DNA of 64,000 nt from Fibrobacter succinogenes (GCA_902800815.1 CADCGB010000001.1:109446-173445); one strand, 5' to 3'. Positions 7,703-16,412 are shown, counted from the first letter of the stretch. Notes: generated by a model from the sequence alone, not told the origin. Numbers and translations: made by a program.

Positions 7703-8374
7703 CTATTCGTACTTGCCCAATACGAGCCGCCTGTTGGCGCAGTCAACCAGTACCTGGTAGTTCTTGTACAGTCCGACCCCGATGACGCCGACCGCGCCAG
7801 CCGCCCTTACATGGGGCTCTACCAGTTCGGGCTGGATTCCGAAGGGAATGTCCACGTTCTCGTTGCCAATCTTCACGGGGAGCGAAAAGAGGTCAACGGT
7901 GTATTTCCCCATTTGGGGGTGGAAATCCTCGGTTGTGCCGCAAGGGACGCCTGTCGTTGCGATGTGTTCGGTAATGTAATTTGCGATAGAGGCTCCCGTG
8001 TCGAAAATCAAGTTGCGGCTTTCCCCGTTAATAACGGCATTAAACACAATTCGGTTGGGTAGGCCCGAAATCGCAAATTCCGCAATGGGGTGTACCACGG
8101 ATACATCGTCACCCTGATCAGTAACGATGACTGCCGCCCTTTTGTAGTCGAACAGCACCTTACGCTGGGCGAAGTATTCCAGACCGCGAAACTCGCTGAT
8201 GGCCGGATCAACGTTGCGGCGAGCGTCCTGGAGGTATAATTCCCCCATGGGTTTAGATTTCTTATTCTCGTCGTTGATGACGAACGGGCAGCCTGTGTCA
8301 ATCAGGGCGCGCTTGCCGTCATCGTTGATGATGAAATGGTCCTTGACTAGGTCGGTATCAAAGATTTTTACCAT
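7703..8374 (-). CDS. Duplicated aspartic-protease-like protein with two DTG motifs
   Basis: The 223-residue product has two retropepsin-type active-site motifs, L-I-D-T-G-C (D26) and L-I-F-D-T-G-A-S (D125). Each half ends with a matching segment: G-L-E-Y-F-A-Q-R-K-V-L-F-D-Y in the first and G-V-G-L-Y-K-N-Y-Q-V-L-V-D-C in the second. This looks like an internal duplication of one retropepsin-like lobe, giving both catalytic aspartates in one chain as in pepsin. There is no signal peptide, so it is probably cytoplasmic. AAGGAG precedes the ATG. It ends the minus-strand group, 28 bases after the next gene upstream. The substrate is unknown. Confidence 0.7.
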   Translation of the reverse strand: MVKIFDTDLVKDHFIINDDGKRALIDTGCPFVINDENKKSKPMGELYLQDARRNVDPAISEFRGLEYFAQRKVLFDYKRAAVIVTDQGDDVSVVHPIAEFAISGLPNRIVFNAVINGESRNLIFDTGASIANYITEHIATTGVPCGTTEDFHPQMGKYTVDLFSLPVKIGNENVDIPFGIQPELVEPHVRAAGAVGVIGVGLYKNYQVLVDCANRRLVLGKYE

Positions 8375-8402
8375 GAAAACTCCTTGGAGGAAGGGTTCTA
8401 CC

Positions 8403-9074
8403 TTAAACGTTCTCTTTCTTGAAGTAATGTTCTAGTTGAGTGGCCGCTGCCGCCACGATTTCGTCGGTCAGCTTGCCTTCTTCGTATTCAACATATTCTG
8501 CCCACTGCTTTCTTGCATCGGCCAGGAATTCTTCGAGGTTCTTGTAATCGCCGCAGCCGACCAGTTCTTCGGCGTAATCTACAAAACGCTCAACCGTGGC
8601 ATATTTGACCTGATTCGGCGTGGGATTGGATGTGTTTTCCCATTCAACCTCGGCATCCGACGAGGGAATCTCGATTTCGTCGAGGTTCTTGCCCTTGGTC
8701 GCCTGGATGTAGGCCTCTGCCTCGTCCCAACTGGTACGCATCACGTAGATGAGGTAGCGGAGTCCCTCGTAGCACTCGATGCTCTTGTGGTCCTTAAAAA
8801 GTTCGTCGTAGTTCTCTCCCTCGTACACGGAGCCTGCGTCCTGCAGTTCATCGAGTTCGCTCTCGTATGCGTCCGGTTCCATCCACCAGTCAAAAACGGA
8901 CGATTCCGTCTTGTGGACCATCGGCATGCCCTCGCACTCAACGAGGGTATAGAAGAACGGGGCCCCATTCGCGGGCTTCAGTTCTACTTCGGCCACCAGG
9001 ATGGCGGCATCCGGGCCCCCGCTAGCCTGTTCCACGCGGGCGCTTATGATCTGGTACTTTTTCGTCTTGGCCAT
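8403..9074 (-). CDS. Unknown acidic protein, 223 residues
   Basis: No family is recognised. The protein is rich in Asp and Glu, has no signal peptide or membrane segment, and has a beta-rich first part (I-L-V-A-E-V-E-L-K-P) followed by helices. AAGGAG lies 6 bases before the ATG. It is flanked on the same strand by the frameshifted gene upstream and the DTG-motif gene 28 bases downstream, so the three probably form one transcript. The large open frame on the opposite strand is its shadow. Confidence 0.75.
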   Translation of the reverse strand: MAKTKKYQIISARVEQASGGPDAAILVAEVELKPANGAPFFYTLVECEGMPMVHKTESSVFDWWMEPDAYESELDELQDAGSVYEGENYDELFKDHKSIECYEGLRYLIYVMRTSWDEAEAYIQATKGKNLDEIEIPSSDAEVEWENTSNPTPNQVKYATVERFVDYAEELVGCGDYKNLEEFLADARKQWAEYVEYEEGKLTDEIVAAAATQLEHYFKKENV

Positions 9075-9127
9075 GGCATACTCCTTGTTGAAAGCCTTTG
9101 CTTATATATCGTGCGTTTTCGTCGGGA

Positions 9128-9150
9128 TGTAAAAAAAATATTTTTTTACA
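9128..9150. repeat. AT-rich inverted repeat
   Basis: TGTAAAAAAA and TTTTTTTACA arms around ATA, at the end of the frameshifted gene. It could act as a weak terminator on either strand. Confidence 0.4.
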
Positions 9151-9570
9151 CCTCCTCCTCTTCTTCCATCTCGAGCATGTCGAGTTCGGTTTGGGTTGAG
9201 CAAATTTCCTCCTCGGTGGCGTTGTCGATATATATGCGTAGTTCCGTGAGCACGCATTCGTTGTCGAGCCTGCTCAGGAATCCTCAACGTATTCCTTGAT
9301 GCGCGGCATGTCCGCTACGGAAAGTCGGCCGTACACGCCGAGCGAGCGTGGGTTGTAAAGGTGCTGGTAGGTGACGCAAATCGACTGTACCCTATTTTCG
9401 TGGATGTCGGCGAGGAACTTGCCTTCGTTATTGCGGAATTGGAGTTGCAGATTTTGCCCGCCCATCCTGACTGTATAATATATGGCGTACGCTGGGCTAA
9501 TGCCCATCAGGTAGTCGATGACGGGCTGATCGATCCAGGTTGTGGGCTTTTTCTTGAGAAAGTTGAACAT
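9146..9570 (-). pseudogene. Small unknown gene interrupted by a probable one-base frameshift
   Basis: A good ribosome site (AAGGAGG) precedes the ATG at 9570. The reading frame stops at 9274 after 98 residues, ending K-E-Y-V-E-D-S. One frame over, an open stretch runs on from the same point to a stop at 9146-9148 and encodes F-L-S-R-L-D-N-E-C-V-L, then an acidic tail ending E-M-E-E-E-E-E-V. Adding one T in GGATTCC near 9279 would join them smoothly as V-E-D-F-L-S-R-L, giving about 146 residues. Either the gene is recently broken, the sequence has an error, or the short form is real. Confidence 0.6.
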
Positions 9571-9626
9571 GTGGCCTCCTTGTTACCATATTATCGGTAT
9601 GGATGGCTGTGGTGTAAAGAACTTGC

Positions 9627-9782
9627 ATGAAAAAGGCGATTTTCCATCCGAACGAGTTGACAAATCGCTCCCCTCGGCGCGATAAAAGGAAGTCCCACAA
9701 GAGGATGATTCGCGTCCCTGAGAATAGCGTGACTCAGACTTATCTTGAAGATCTGAAATTGCAGCCGATAAGGCTCCGCTGA
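9627..9782 (+). CDS. Possible small basic protein of 51 residues
   Basis: An ATG frame between the divergent genes encodes a short, very basic peptide (M-K-K-A-I-F-H-P-N-E at the start, ending P-I-R-L-R). There is no good Shine-Dalgarno sequence. It may be a chance frame. The gap 9571-9847 otherwise shows only a TATATT box at 9817 before the polymerase gene. Confidence 0.25.
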   Translation: MKKAIFHPNELTNRSPRRDKRKSHKRMIRVPENSVTQTYLEDLKLQPIRLR

Positions 9783-9847
9783 AAAATGAAAGGGGTATGC
9801 GTCCGTTCAAAAGTATTATATTGTGCATAGAGTTTTTGTAACCCCCT

Positions 9848-11236
9848 ATGCCCTCCCGCGTTTATGCTGCCATAGACCTCAAGTCGTTTTTTGCCTCGGT
9901 GGAATGTATCCTCCGGGGCATTGACCCGTTGAAGGCGAAGCTGGTGGTTGCCGACGAGAGCCGCACCGAGAAGACGATTTGCCTTGCGGTGACGCCCGCG
10001 CTCAAGGCCTACGGGATACCCGGTCGCGCGCGCTTGTTCGAGGTGAACCAGAAGGTGCGCGAGGTGGAACGCCGTACGGGCGAAAAGGTCGAATTCATTA
10101 TCGCGAAGCCGCAGATGGCGAAGTACGTGGAGTATTCCACGAAGGTCTATAACGTTTACCTCAAGTACGTGAGCGCGGAGGACATTCACGCGTATTCTAT
10201 CGACGAGTGCTTCTTGGACTTGACGCGGTACATGAAACTTTACAAGAAGACGGCGCGCGAGCTGGTGAAGGCGATTATCCAGGATGTTTTTACGACTACG
10301 GGGATAACCGCGACGGGCGGGATAGGCACGAACCTTTACCTGTGCAAGATTGCGATGGATATCATGGCGAAGCATGTGGATGCCGATGAGGATGGCGTGC
10401 GCATTGCGAAACTTGACGAGATGAGTTACCGCAGGCAGCTGTGGTCGCACCAGCCGATTACGAGTTTTTGGCAGGTGGGCCGCGGGATTGCCGCACGGCT
10501 CGAGAACTGCTACCTGAATGCGGGTCGCGGCATTCGCACGATGGGCGACCTTGCGCGTGCGAGCGTCAGGAATCCCGAGGCGCTCTACAAGATGTTCGGC
10601 GTGAATGCGGAAATCTTGATTGACCATGCCTGGGGTTACGAGCCGTGCACCATTGCCGATATCAAGAAGGCAAAACCGCAGAGCCAGAGCACGGGCGAGG
10701 GCCAGGTACTGCAGGACCCGTACCCGTTCGATAAGGCGCGCCTTGTGGTACGCGAGATGGTGGATACGGTCACGATGACTCTGGTGGAGCACGACCTTGT
10801 GTGCAACGCCATGGTGCTTACGGTAGGCTATGACCGCGAGAATGTGGACAAGGGCATTTATCACGGCGAGACGGTGCAGGATTTTTATGGAAGGACTGTG
10901 CCGAAGCCTGCGCACGGGACTGCATCGCTCGGGCACTACACGAGTTCGCAGACGGCGATTGCCGATGCGGTGATGAAACTCTTTGACCGCATCGTGGACC
11001 CCTCACTTACGGTACGACGACTGAACCTTGTGGCAAGCGACATTGTGGATGCGCGTCACGAGGGCTACGACCTTTTTACCGACGTGCAAAAACAGGAACG
11101 CGAAAAGAAGCGCCTCAAGGCGGAACTGCTTATCAAGAAGCGGTTCGGCAAGAACGCAATAGTGAAGGGCATGGACCTGCAAGACGGTGCCACCACCATA
11201 GAACGCAATGGGCAAATCGGAGGTCATCGTGCGTGA
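9848..11236 (+). CDS. Y-family DNA polymerase, UvrX/YqjW-like (UmuC/DinB fold)
   Basis: The 462-residue protein has Y-family signatures: Y-A-A-I-D-L-K-S-F-F-A-S-V-E at the start (catalytic Asp with D-L-K-S-F-F in place of D-M-D-S-F-F), Y-S-I-D-E-C-F-L-D near residue 117 (second catalytic acidic pair), and A-T-G-G-I-G-T-N-L-Y-L-C-K-I-A near 155. It performs lesion bypass synthesis. Length and C-terminal part resemble the UvrX/YqjW group of Firmicutes rather than E. coli DinB. The overlapping YolD-like gene downstream supports that. No clear LexA box was found. Confidence 0.88.
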   Translation: MPSRVYAAIDLKSFFASVECILRGIDPLKAKLVVADESRTEKTICLAVTPALKAYGIPGRARLFEVNQKVREVERRTGEKVEFIIAKPQMAKYVEYSTKVYNVYLKYVSAEDIHAYSIDECFLDLTRYMKLYKKTARELVKAIIQDVFTTTGITATGGIGTNLYLCKIAMDIMAKHVDADEDGVRIAKLDEMSYRRQLWSHQPITSFWQVGRGIAARLENCYLNAGRGIRTMGDLARASVRNPEALYKMFGVNAEILIDHAWGYEPCTIADIKKAKPQSQSTGEGQVLQDPYPFDKARLVVREMVDTVTMTLVEHDLVCNAMVLTVGYDRENVDKGIYHGETVQDFYGRTVPKPAHGTASLGHYTSSQTAIADAVMKLFDRIVDPSLTVRRLNLVASDIVDARHEGYDLFTDVQKQEREKKRLKAELLIKKRFGKNAIVKGMDLQDGATTIERNGQIGGHRA

Positions 11237-11474
11237 CGATTACGCGGACATAATCGACCTGCCGTACCCGCGGAACGACTGGAACTTCCTCATGAAGCAC
11301 CCGCGCATGGCCATGGATGCCCGCGCGAAGATTTTCCACCCGTTTGCGGCACTGCGTGGGCACGCGGAAGCGCTTGACGCTACTGCGGAGAAAAAACTAG
11401 ATGCGGTGGCGAACGAGTTTACCCTGGAAGATCCCGACATGGTGATTCCCGAAAGCGGTTCTGATTTTTTATAA
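11208..11474 (+). CDS. YolD-like protein
   Basis: The 88-residue product carries M-D-A-R-A-K-I-F-H-P-F-A-A-L-R-G-H, which matches the conserved R-A-K-x-x-P-F-A-A-L-x-G motif of YolD-like proteins. These small proteins are typically encoded next to UvrX/YqjW-type Y-family polymerases. The start overlaps the polymerase end by 29 bases in another frame, so the two are translationally linked. The role is unclear; a polymerase partner is the usual guess. Confidence 0.8.
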   Translation: MGKSEVIVRDDYADIIDLPYPRNDWNFLMKHPRMAMDARAKIFHPFAALRGHAEALDATAEKKLDAVANEFTLEDPDMVIPESGSDFL

Positions 11475-11482
11475 TTGCGGTT

Positions 11483-12136
11483 ATGAAGCGTCTTGTTGCA
11501 TTAATGGTTCTTGTTCTTGTGTTTGCGAGTTTGTCCGTAGCGAAGCCCGCAAAGGCGAAAGCTGGCCCGAAATCGGCCAAGACGACAACGAAACCGGCGA
11601 CAAAGAAGAACGCCGAAGTGAAGGATACCCGTGATGGGCAGGTTTATCGCCTGGTAAAGATTGCGGGCCTTACCTGGATGGGCGACAACCTGAACTACAA
11701 TGCGGAAGGCAGTTTTTGCCTTGATGATGACGAGAACAACTGCATGGCATATGGGCGCCTGTACCCCTGGGATGTTGCGCAGAAATCATGCCCCGCGGGT
11801 TTCCGCGTGCCGACGCACGCAGATTTCGAGAAACTCTGGACGGCTGCCGGCGCGGACTTTAATGCGGGTTACCTCCTAAAGACAACTTATGGCTGGAAGG
11901 GCGATACCAACGGGAACGATACGCTCAAGTTTTCTGCCATGCCCGCAGGCAACCGTTTTGATGACGGTACGTACGGCAACATGGCGAAGTTCGCCTTTTT
12001 CTGGACTGCAGACGATACGTCAGAGGATATCCCTGCGGGCGAGGCACGCGTGTGGTACCTCACGAACAAGTCGATGGCCTTCGGTTACACCGCAAAATCG
12101 AAAAAGTTCGCGTTCTCCCTCCGCTGCGTCAAGTAA
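11483..12136 (+). CDS. Small secreted FISUMP-domain protein
   Basis: A signal peptide (residues 1-20, cut near S-V-A-K) is followed by a Lys/Ala-rich linker (about 20-48) and a single FISUMP domain to the end. Domain marks are D-T-R-D-G-Q-V-Y, L-T-W-M-G-D-N-L-N-Y, C-P-A-G-F-R-V-P and the closing S-L-R-C-V-K. The signal peptide has no lipobox, so the protein is probably periplasmic or secreted rather than lipid-anchored. FISUMP domains are known as the largest paralogous family in Fibrobacter succinogenes and their function is unresolved. A perfect TATAAT lies 7 bases before the ATG and there is no Shine-Dalgarno sequence, so the mRNA may be leaderless. Confidence 0.85.
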   Translation: MKRLVALMVLVLVFASLSVAKPAKAKAGPKSAKTTTKPATKKNAEVKDTRDGQVYRLVKIAGLTWMGDNLNYNAEGSFCLDDDENNCMAYGRLYPWDVAQKSCPAGFRVPTHADFEKLWTAAGADFNAGYLLKTTYGWKGDTNGNDTLKFSAMPAGNRFDDGTYGNMAKFAFFWTADDTSEDIPAGEARVWYLTNKSMAFGYTAKSKKFAFSLRCVK

Positions 12137-12192
12137 AGGGATTTCTCTTTTTTTATTATTCCTTGTTACAAAGACAAACAAAGGATGGGCAT

Positions 12193-13149
12193 ATGAAAAC
12201 AAGAGTTCTGCCTCTTTTGGGGAGCATGCTGCTTTTTGCCGCATGTGAAGTTACGGTTACTGATACCGAATCTGCTGGTGGGAACGGTGGCAGAATCGGA
12301 GAAAAGGAAGAGTCGACATACCGTATTGGTGATGTCCAAGCGACCCGCCATCTTCCAACGGACTACTACATAAAAGATCTTTATGCGTTCTCCTACGATG
12401 ACAGGAGGAATAGCGCAACTACCTATACTTCCAGCTGTAAGGAAGTCAACAATGAACTTGAATGGAAGCCCGACAACGCTTATGACGAACAGCTCACGTT
12501 CGATTACTATCCTGAACGCGACTCCATCCATGTTGTCGTCAACGGCAGCATTCGTGTTGGCCTGTTCTACGATGCCGACCTCGCGCAACCATTCCCTGCT
12601 GGCCTCCTCTACCAGGCTGACCAGGTTAACGAATACTCCATCAATGGCTTCGTTATCGGTGCCGACACCTACGCTCACGTTGGCTTCATCAATACGAGCT
12701 GCCCAGTTGAAGATCTTGACTTCGCCGACGAGATTCTTGACTTCCTCAAGATTAACGAGAACGACCGCGTGACCTACGACTGCAACTCCGTGGATGCTGC
12801 TGGCGTGAAGATCCAACTTGTTTCCAACAGGCCCACGGAAGTGTCCTATGCGGTTTCTTACAACGGCTACAGGTGTGACGTGACGGAAACGCTCCGCTTT
12901 GCTTACTACCGTGAAGACTGCGAAGCTGCTTACGACGACTTCCTCATCGATGTCGAAGCGGATCCGACGCTCAAGTTCAATATGACCGACTACAGCTACG
13001 GCCTCAGCACGGAAAGCATCTCCTGTCTCGACGACCTCCTCGACGAATTCTTCATGGATGCTCCGCTGTATAAGACACAAAAGCAGAAACCGACTGGTAG
13101 GGACTTTGCGAAGGCTCTCGCCAAGATGTCTCAGAAAATCCGCAAGTAG
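12193..13149 (+). CDS. Unknown lipoprotein, 318 residues
   Basis: The ATG at 12193 follows AAAGGA and gives a type II signal peptide with lipobox L-F-A-A-C; an in-frame start at 12052 would bury it. The mature part has many Tyr, Asp and Cys residues, regularly spaced (S-C-K-E-V, T-S-C-P-V, Y-D-C-N-S, Y-R-C-D-V, D-C-E-A, I-S-C-L-D), suggesting disulfide-bonded beta domains at the cell surface or in the periplasm. No family is recognised. It is followed after five bases by the EF-G-like gene, although the two do not look functionally related. Confidence 0.75.
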   Translation: MKTRVLPLLGSMLLFAACEVTVTDTESAGGNGGRIGEKEESTYRIGDVQATRHLPTDYYIKDLYAFSYDDRRNSATTYTSSCKEVNNELEWKPDNAYDEQLTFDYYPERDSIHVVVNGSIRVGLFYDADLAQPFPAGLLYQADQVNEYSINGFVIGADTYAHVGFINTSCPVEDLDFADEILDFLKINENDRVTYDCNSVDAAGVKIQLVSNRPTEVSYAVSYNGYRCDVTETLRFAYYREDCEAAYDDFLIDVEADPTLKFNMTDYSYGLSTESISCLDDLLDEFFMDAPLYKTQKQKPTGRDFAKALAKMSQKIRK

Positions 13150-13154
13150 TTCTT

Positions 13155-15185
13155 ATGCCCATTCGCAACATTGCAATCCTCGCCCATGTAGACGCCGGCA
13201 AGACGACCTTGTCGGAGCGCATACTGTTTGCGGCGGGCGAGGTGCGCCGCCCGGGCAAGGTCGAGGAAGGCCTTGCCACGATGGACTACATGCCCGAAGA
13301 AAAGGAACGCGGCATTACCATCGAGAGCGGCGTCGCTCATTTCGAGTGGAAGAACACCTGGTTCAATTTCATAGATACTCCGGGCCATGTGGATTTTGGT
13401 GCGGAGGTGGACATGGCGCTCGGTGCGGTGGAAGGTGCCGTGCTGGTAGTGAGTGCCGCGAGCGGTGTCGAGACGCAGACTATTGCCGCCTTCCGCAAGT
13501 TGCGCGAAGCGGGCGTCCCCGTAATCCTGTTCATCAACAAGCTGGACAATCCCGACTATTCGCTGGACGAGACCCTCATCAACGTGGAAGAACTCCTGGG
13601 TGTGCGTCCGGTCCTAATGGCCCTTCCCGAATATACCTCGGGCAAGATGAGCGGCGTGCTTGATGTGCTGAGCCAGAGCAGGCTTACGCATTCTGAGACG
13701 GGCGAGGAGGTCGTGGATGAAGGCTGGAACGTGGAAGACGGCTGGGACAATTCCCGCGAACTCAAGAAGCACTATGCCGAGGCGGTGGAATTTGCAAGCA
13801 ATTTCGACGACGAAATATTGAAACTTGCCATGGACGGGAAGGCCGTTGCCCCGAAGATGCTTTTGCGCGGGCTCAGGCGACTCGCCCTCGATAAGGACTA
13901 CGCGCTTTGCTATGCGGGCTCCGCACTCGAGGGCTATGGCGTGCGTAGCCTGATTACGGCATTATCGTTCTTCTTGCCCGAAGTTCCGGAGTTTAACGCG
14001 GGCGAGCTCGGTCAGGTGATTCGCCTGCGGCATTTCAAGGGAGTGGGCGAAATTTCGCTGTTCCGTAGCCATACGGCGATGGAACGCAAGGAGTGGCCCG
14101 CGGGTTTCGAGTTCTCAAGGCTCAAGGCGAACCTGCTCGTGCCTGTGGAGGAAATACGCCCGGGCGATATCTATGCCATGCGTGCCCCCTTCGAGACGGA
14201 ACTTGGGCAGGTTATAAATCTAGATGGAACGTGTGACCCAGAACAGTCATCCTGGGGCCAACGGCCCCGGGAACCATACAGTTCAGAACCTGAACTTGTC
14301 TTGAAGTCGAAGAATCCAGATGCGCGGAATACGGATGCGCCGGAGCTGCAATCCATCCGCGACAAGTACCGCCCGCTGTTGCAGACCCGTGTGGAGTGCC
14401 TCGGTTCCGAGGACTACCATCACGTAGAAAAGAGCCTGAATACGCTCAGCCGTATGGACCCCTCTTTCCGCGTGCAGAAGGACGATGGCGGTTTCTGGTA
14501 CTTGCATACGGTGGGCGAGGTTCAACTTGAAGTGCTTTTAGCACGACTCAAGCGCGAGTTTGGTTGCGAGGTGCGCGCGGGTAGCCCCGAGGTGCGCTGG
14601 CAGGAACGCCTGTGCCGCGAGGTGGGCCCGGTGGAGAATACCTTCCAGGTGGGGCCGCACAAAATTTCCATAAAGCTTTCTGCAAGCCCGCTCGATAGCG
14701 AGGCGCACGATATTCGCCTTTCTGCGGAATTCCTGGAGACGGCTCCCCGCGAGATACTTGCGGGCGTGCGTTCCGCGCTCCTGGAATCGACCGAAATCGG
14801 TGTGCTCGGGAAGGGCGCCCTGGTGGGCTTGCGTTTTGAGGTCCACGAGTTCACGTGGACCGAGGGAGCATTGCCCCCTATGATCAAGAAGGCATGTGCC
14901 GATGCGGTCATTAAGTTGATAAAGCCTGCCGATGTTCGGCTGTACGAACCCGTGATGGAACTTTCGCTCGAATGCCCGGTGAACTTTGCAGGCCTCGTTA
15001 CGGGCGATATACAGTCCCGTGACGGCAAGGTGAAAGAGATTGGCGGTGATGGCAAGACGCACTTCTTGAAGGCGGAAGTCCCCCTGCGCAAAATCTTCGG
15101 CTATGCCACCGGCGTGCGCAGCATCAGCAAGGGAACCGCCCTTTACAGCATGAGATTGCTTGGGTACCGCCCTTCCAGCACGTAA
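13155..15185 (+). CDS. EF-G-like translational GTPase (EF-G/TetM superfamily)
   Basis: The 676-residue protein has G1 A-H-V-D-A-G-K-T-T, G2 R-G-I-T-I, G3 D-T-P-G-H-V-D-F and G4 N-K-L-D. The later EF-G domains follow: domain III with V-G-E-V-Q-L-E-V-L, domain IV, and a C-terminal domain V. It acts on the ribosome in GTP-driven translocation or rescue. The shape is close to EF-G paralogues and to ribosomal protection proteins, but resistance cannot be claimed from sequence. An odd segment at 14228-14330 (P-E-Q-S-S-W-G-Q-R-P) looks like a foreign in-frame insert in the domain II-III linker. No strong ribosome site is present. Confidence 0.85.
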   Translation: MPIRNIAILAHVDAGKTTLSERILFAAGEVRRPGKVEEGLATMDYMPEEKERGITIESGVAHFEWKNTWFNFIDTPGHVDFGAEVDMALGAVEGAVLVVSAASGVETQTIAAFRKLREAGVPVILFINKLDNPDYSLDETLINVEELLGVRPVLMALPEYTSGKMSGVLDVLSQSRLTHSETGEEVVDEGWNVEDGWDNSRELKKHYAEAVEFASNFDDEILKLAMDGKAVAPKMLLRGLRRLALDKDYALCYAGSALEGYGVRSLITALSFFLPEVPEFNAGELGQVIRLRHFKGVGEISLFRSHTAMERKEWPAGFEFSRLKANLLVPVEEIRPGDIYAMRAPFETELGQVINLDGTCDPEQSSWGQRPREPYSSEPELVLKSKNPDARNTDAPELQSIRDKYRPLLQTRVECLGSEDYHHVEKSLNTLSRMDPSFRVQKDDGGFWYLHTVGEVQLEVLLARLKREFGCEVRAGSPEVRWQERLCREVGPVENTFQVGPHKISIKLSASPLDSEAHDIRLSAEFLETAPREILAGVRSALLESTEIGVLGKGALVGLRFEVHEFTWTEGALPPMIKKACADAVIKLIKPADVRLYEPVMELSLECPVNFAGLVTGDIQSRDGKVKEIGGDGKTHFLKAEVPLRKIFGYATGVRSISKGTALYSMRLLGYRPSST

Positions 15186-15206
15186 ACCGCCCCGCCCTAG
15201 TCTCAA

Positions 15207-16412
15207 TTATTCAAACCTAAGCGCCTCAATCGGATCCAACCGGCTCGCCTTCCTTGCCGGGTACCACCCGAAGAATACTCCGGTAACAAAGCACACGGCA
15301 AAGCTCACGATGACGCTCGTGACAGATACGCTCATCGGCATGTTGAAGAATGCCTTCACGATTTCGGAAGCGGCGATGCCGAGCGCAATCCCGATGACAC
15401 CGCCCAGCAGGCTGATAATGACGGACTCGAACAGGAACTGGAACATGATATCGCGCCCGCGGGCGCCTATTGCCATGCGTAACCCGATTTCCTTCGTGCG
15501 CTCGGTGACGGAGACGTACATGATGTTCATGATTCCGATGCCGCCTACAAACAAACTAATTCCGGCGATAATCGTGAGCACGAGCGATATCAAATCCGAC
15601 GTACTCGTGATGGTCTGTATCATCTCTTCTTGCGTAAACACGCGGAACGGGTCGGTGGGGCGTGTCCAGCTGCGGCGTTCCTTCAGTATGCCCATAATCT
15701 CTTCGGTTGCCTTTTCCGCATAGCCTTCGCCGATGGAGTTCGCGAATATCTGGCGTATGTTTGTCGTTGCCGAGAACCGCCGCATCACGGTCTGGTACGG
15801 CGTGAATATCACGTCGTCGTTATCCTGCCCAAAGTCGCCGGAGCCCTTCGCCTTCAATGTACCGATGACTTTTAGCGGAATGCTCTTGTAGCGTATGGTC
15901 TTTCCGATGGGGTCGCCCTCGGGGAACAGGTTCTTTACCACGGACTGCCCGATGACGCAGACTTTCGCCATGCGGTCTGCCTCGTCGTCGAACATCACGC
16001 CGTCCTCGATTTCGTAGTTGCGTATCTTGAGGTAGTCGGCAGAAATCCCGCTCAGGGTCGTGGGGGAGTTGTTGTTGCCGACAATAGCCTGCCCGCTTAC
16101 CGATACCATCGGGGAAACTCCGTTGATGTATGTCGCCTGCTCGCGTATGGCGATAACGTCGGCTTCCTCGAGCATCTCGCTGGATTCCATCTGCACGCCG
16201 CCGCGCCTGTCACGGTTCGGCATGATGATGATGGCGTTCGAGCCCATCGAAGTCATCTGCTCTTTGATGGAAATGCGGGAGCCTTCGCCCATCGCCACCA
16301 TGGCGATGACTGCCGCCACGCCTATGACGATGCCGAGCACCGAGAGGAAGGTGCGCATGCGGTTCCGGAGGAGGGCCCGGATGGCAATCTTTGCTAGGGT
16401 CAGCGGACTCAT
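15207..16412 (-). CDS. MacB-type ABC transporter permease (FtsX family)
   Basis: This 401-residue permease has an N-terminal membrane helix (F-L-S-V-L-G-I-V-I-G-V-A-A-V near 25), a large periplasmic MacB-PCD domain (about 45-275) and three C-terminal helices. The G-I-M-N-I-M-Y-V-S-V-T-E-R-T-K-E-I-G-L-R motif is the FtsX/MacB hallmark. The family uses the ATPase for mechanotransmission, exporting lipoproteins, peptides or toxins rather than letting a substrate through the membrane part. Its ATG overlaps the ATPase stop (ATGA at 16409-16412). No MacA-type adaptor or TolC gene is next to it. Confidence 0.92.
   Translation of the reverse strand: MSPLTLAKIAIRALLRNRMRTFLSVLGIVIGVAAVIAMVAMGEGSRISIKEQMTSMGSNAIIIMPNRDRRGGVQMESSEMLEEADVIAIREQATYINGVSPMVSVSGQAIVGNNNSPTTLSGISADYLKIRNYEIEDGVMFDDEADRMAKVCVIGQSVVKNLFPEGDPIGKTIRYKSIPLKVIGTLKAKGSGDFGQDNDDVIFTPYQTVMRRFSATTNIRQIFANSIGEGYAEKATEEIMGILKERRSWTRPTDPFRVFTQEEMIQTITSTSDLISLVLTIIAGISLFVGGIGIMNIMYVSVTERTKEIGLRMAIGARGRDIMFQFLFESVIISLLGGVIGIALGIAASEIVKAFFNMPMSVSVTSVIVSFAVCFVTGVFFGWYPARKASRLDPIEALRFE

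Noticed and set aside
8436..9299. 287-codon open frame on the plus strand
   Set aside because: Lies opposite the acidic-protein gene, which has a good ribosome site and normal composition. The plus frame gives an odd Phe/Val/Arg-rich product.
13155..15185. Tetracycline ribosomal protection gene
   Set aside because: Only general EF-G/TetM superfamily features are visible; nothing separates it from an EF-G paralogue.
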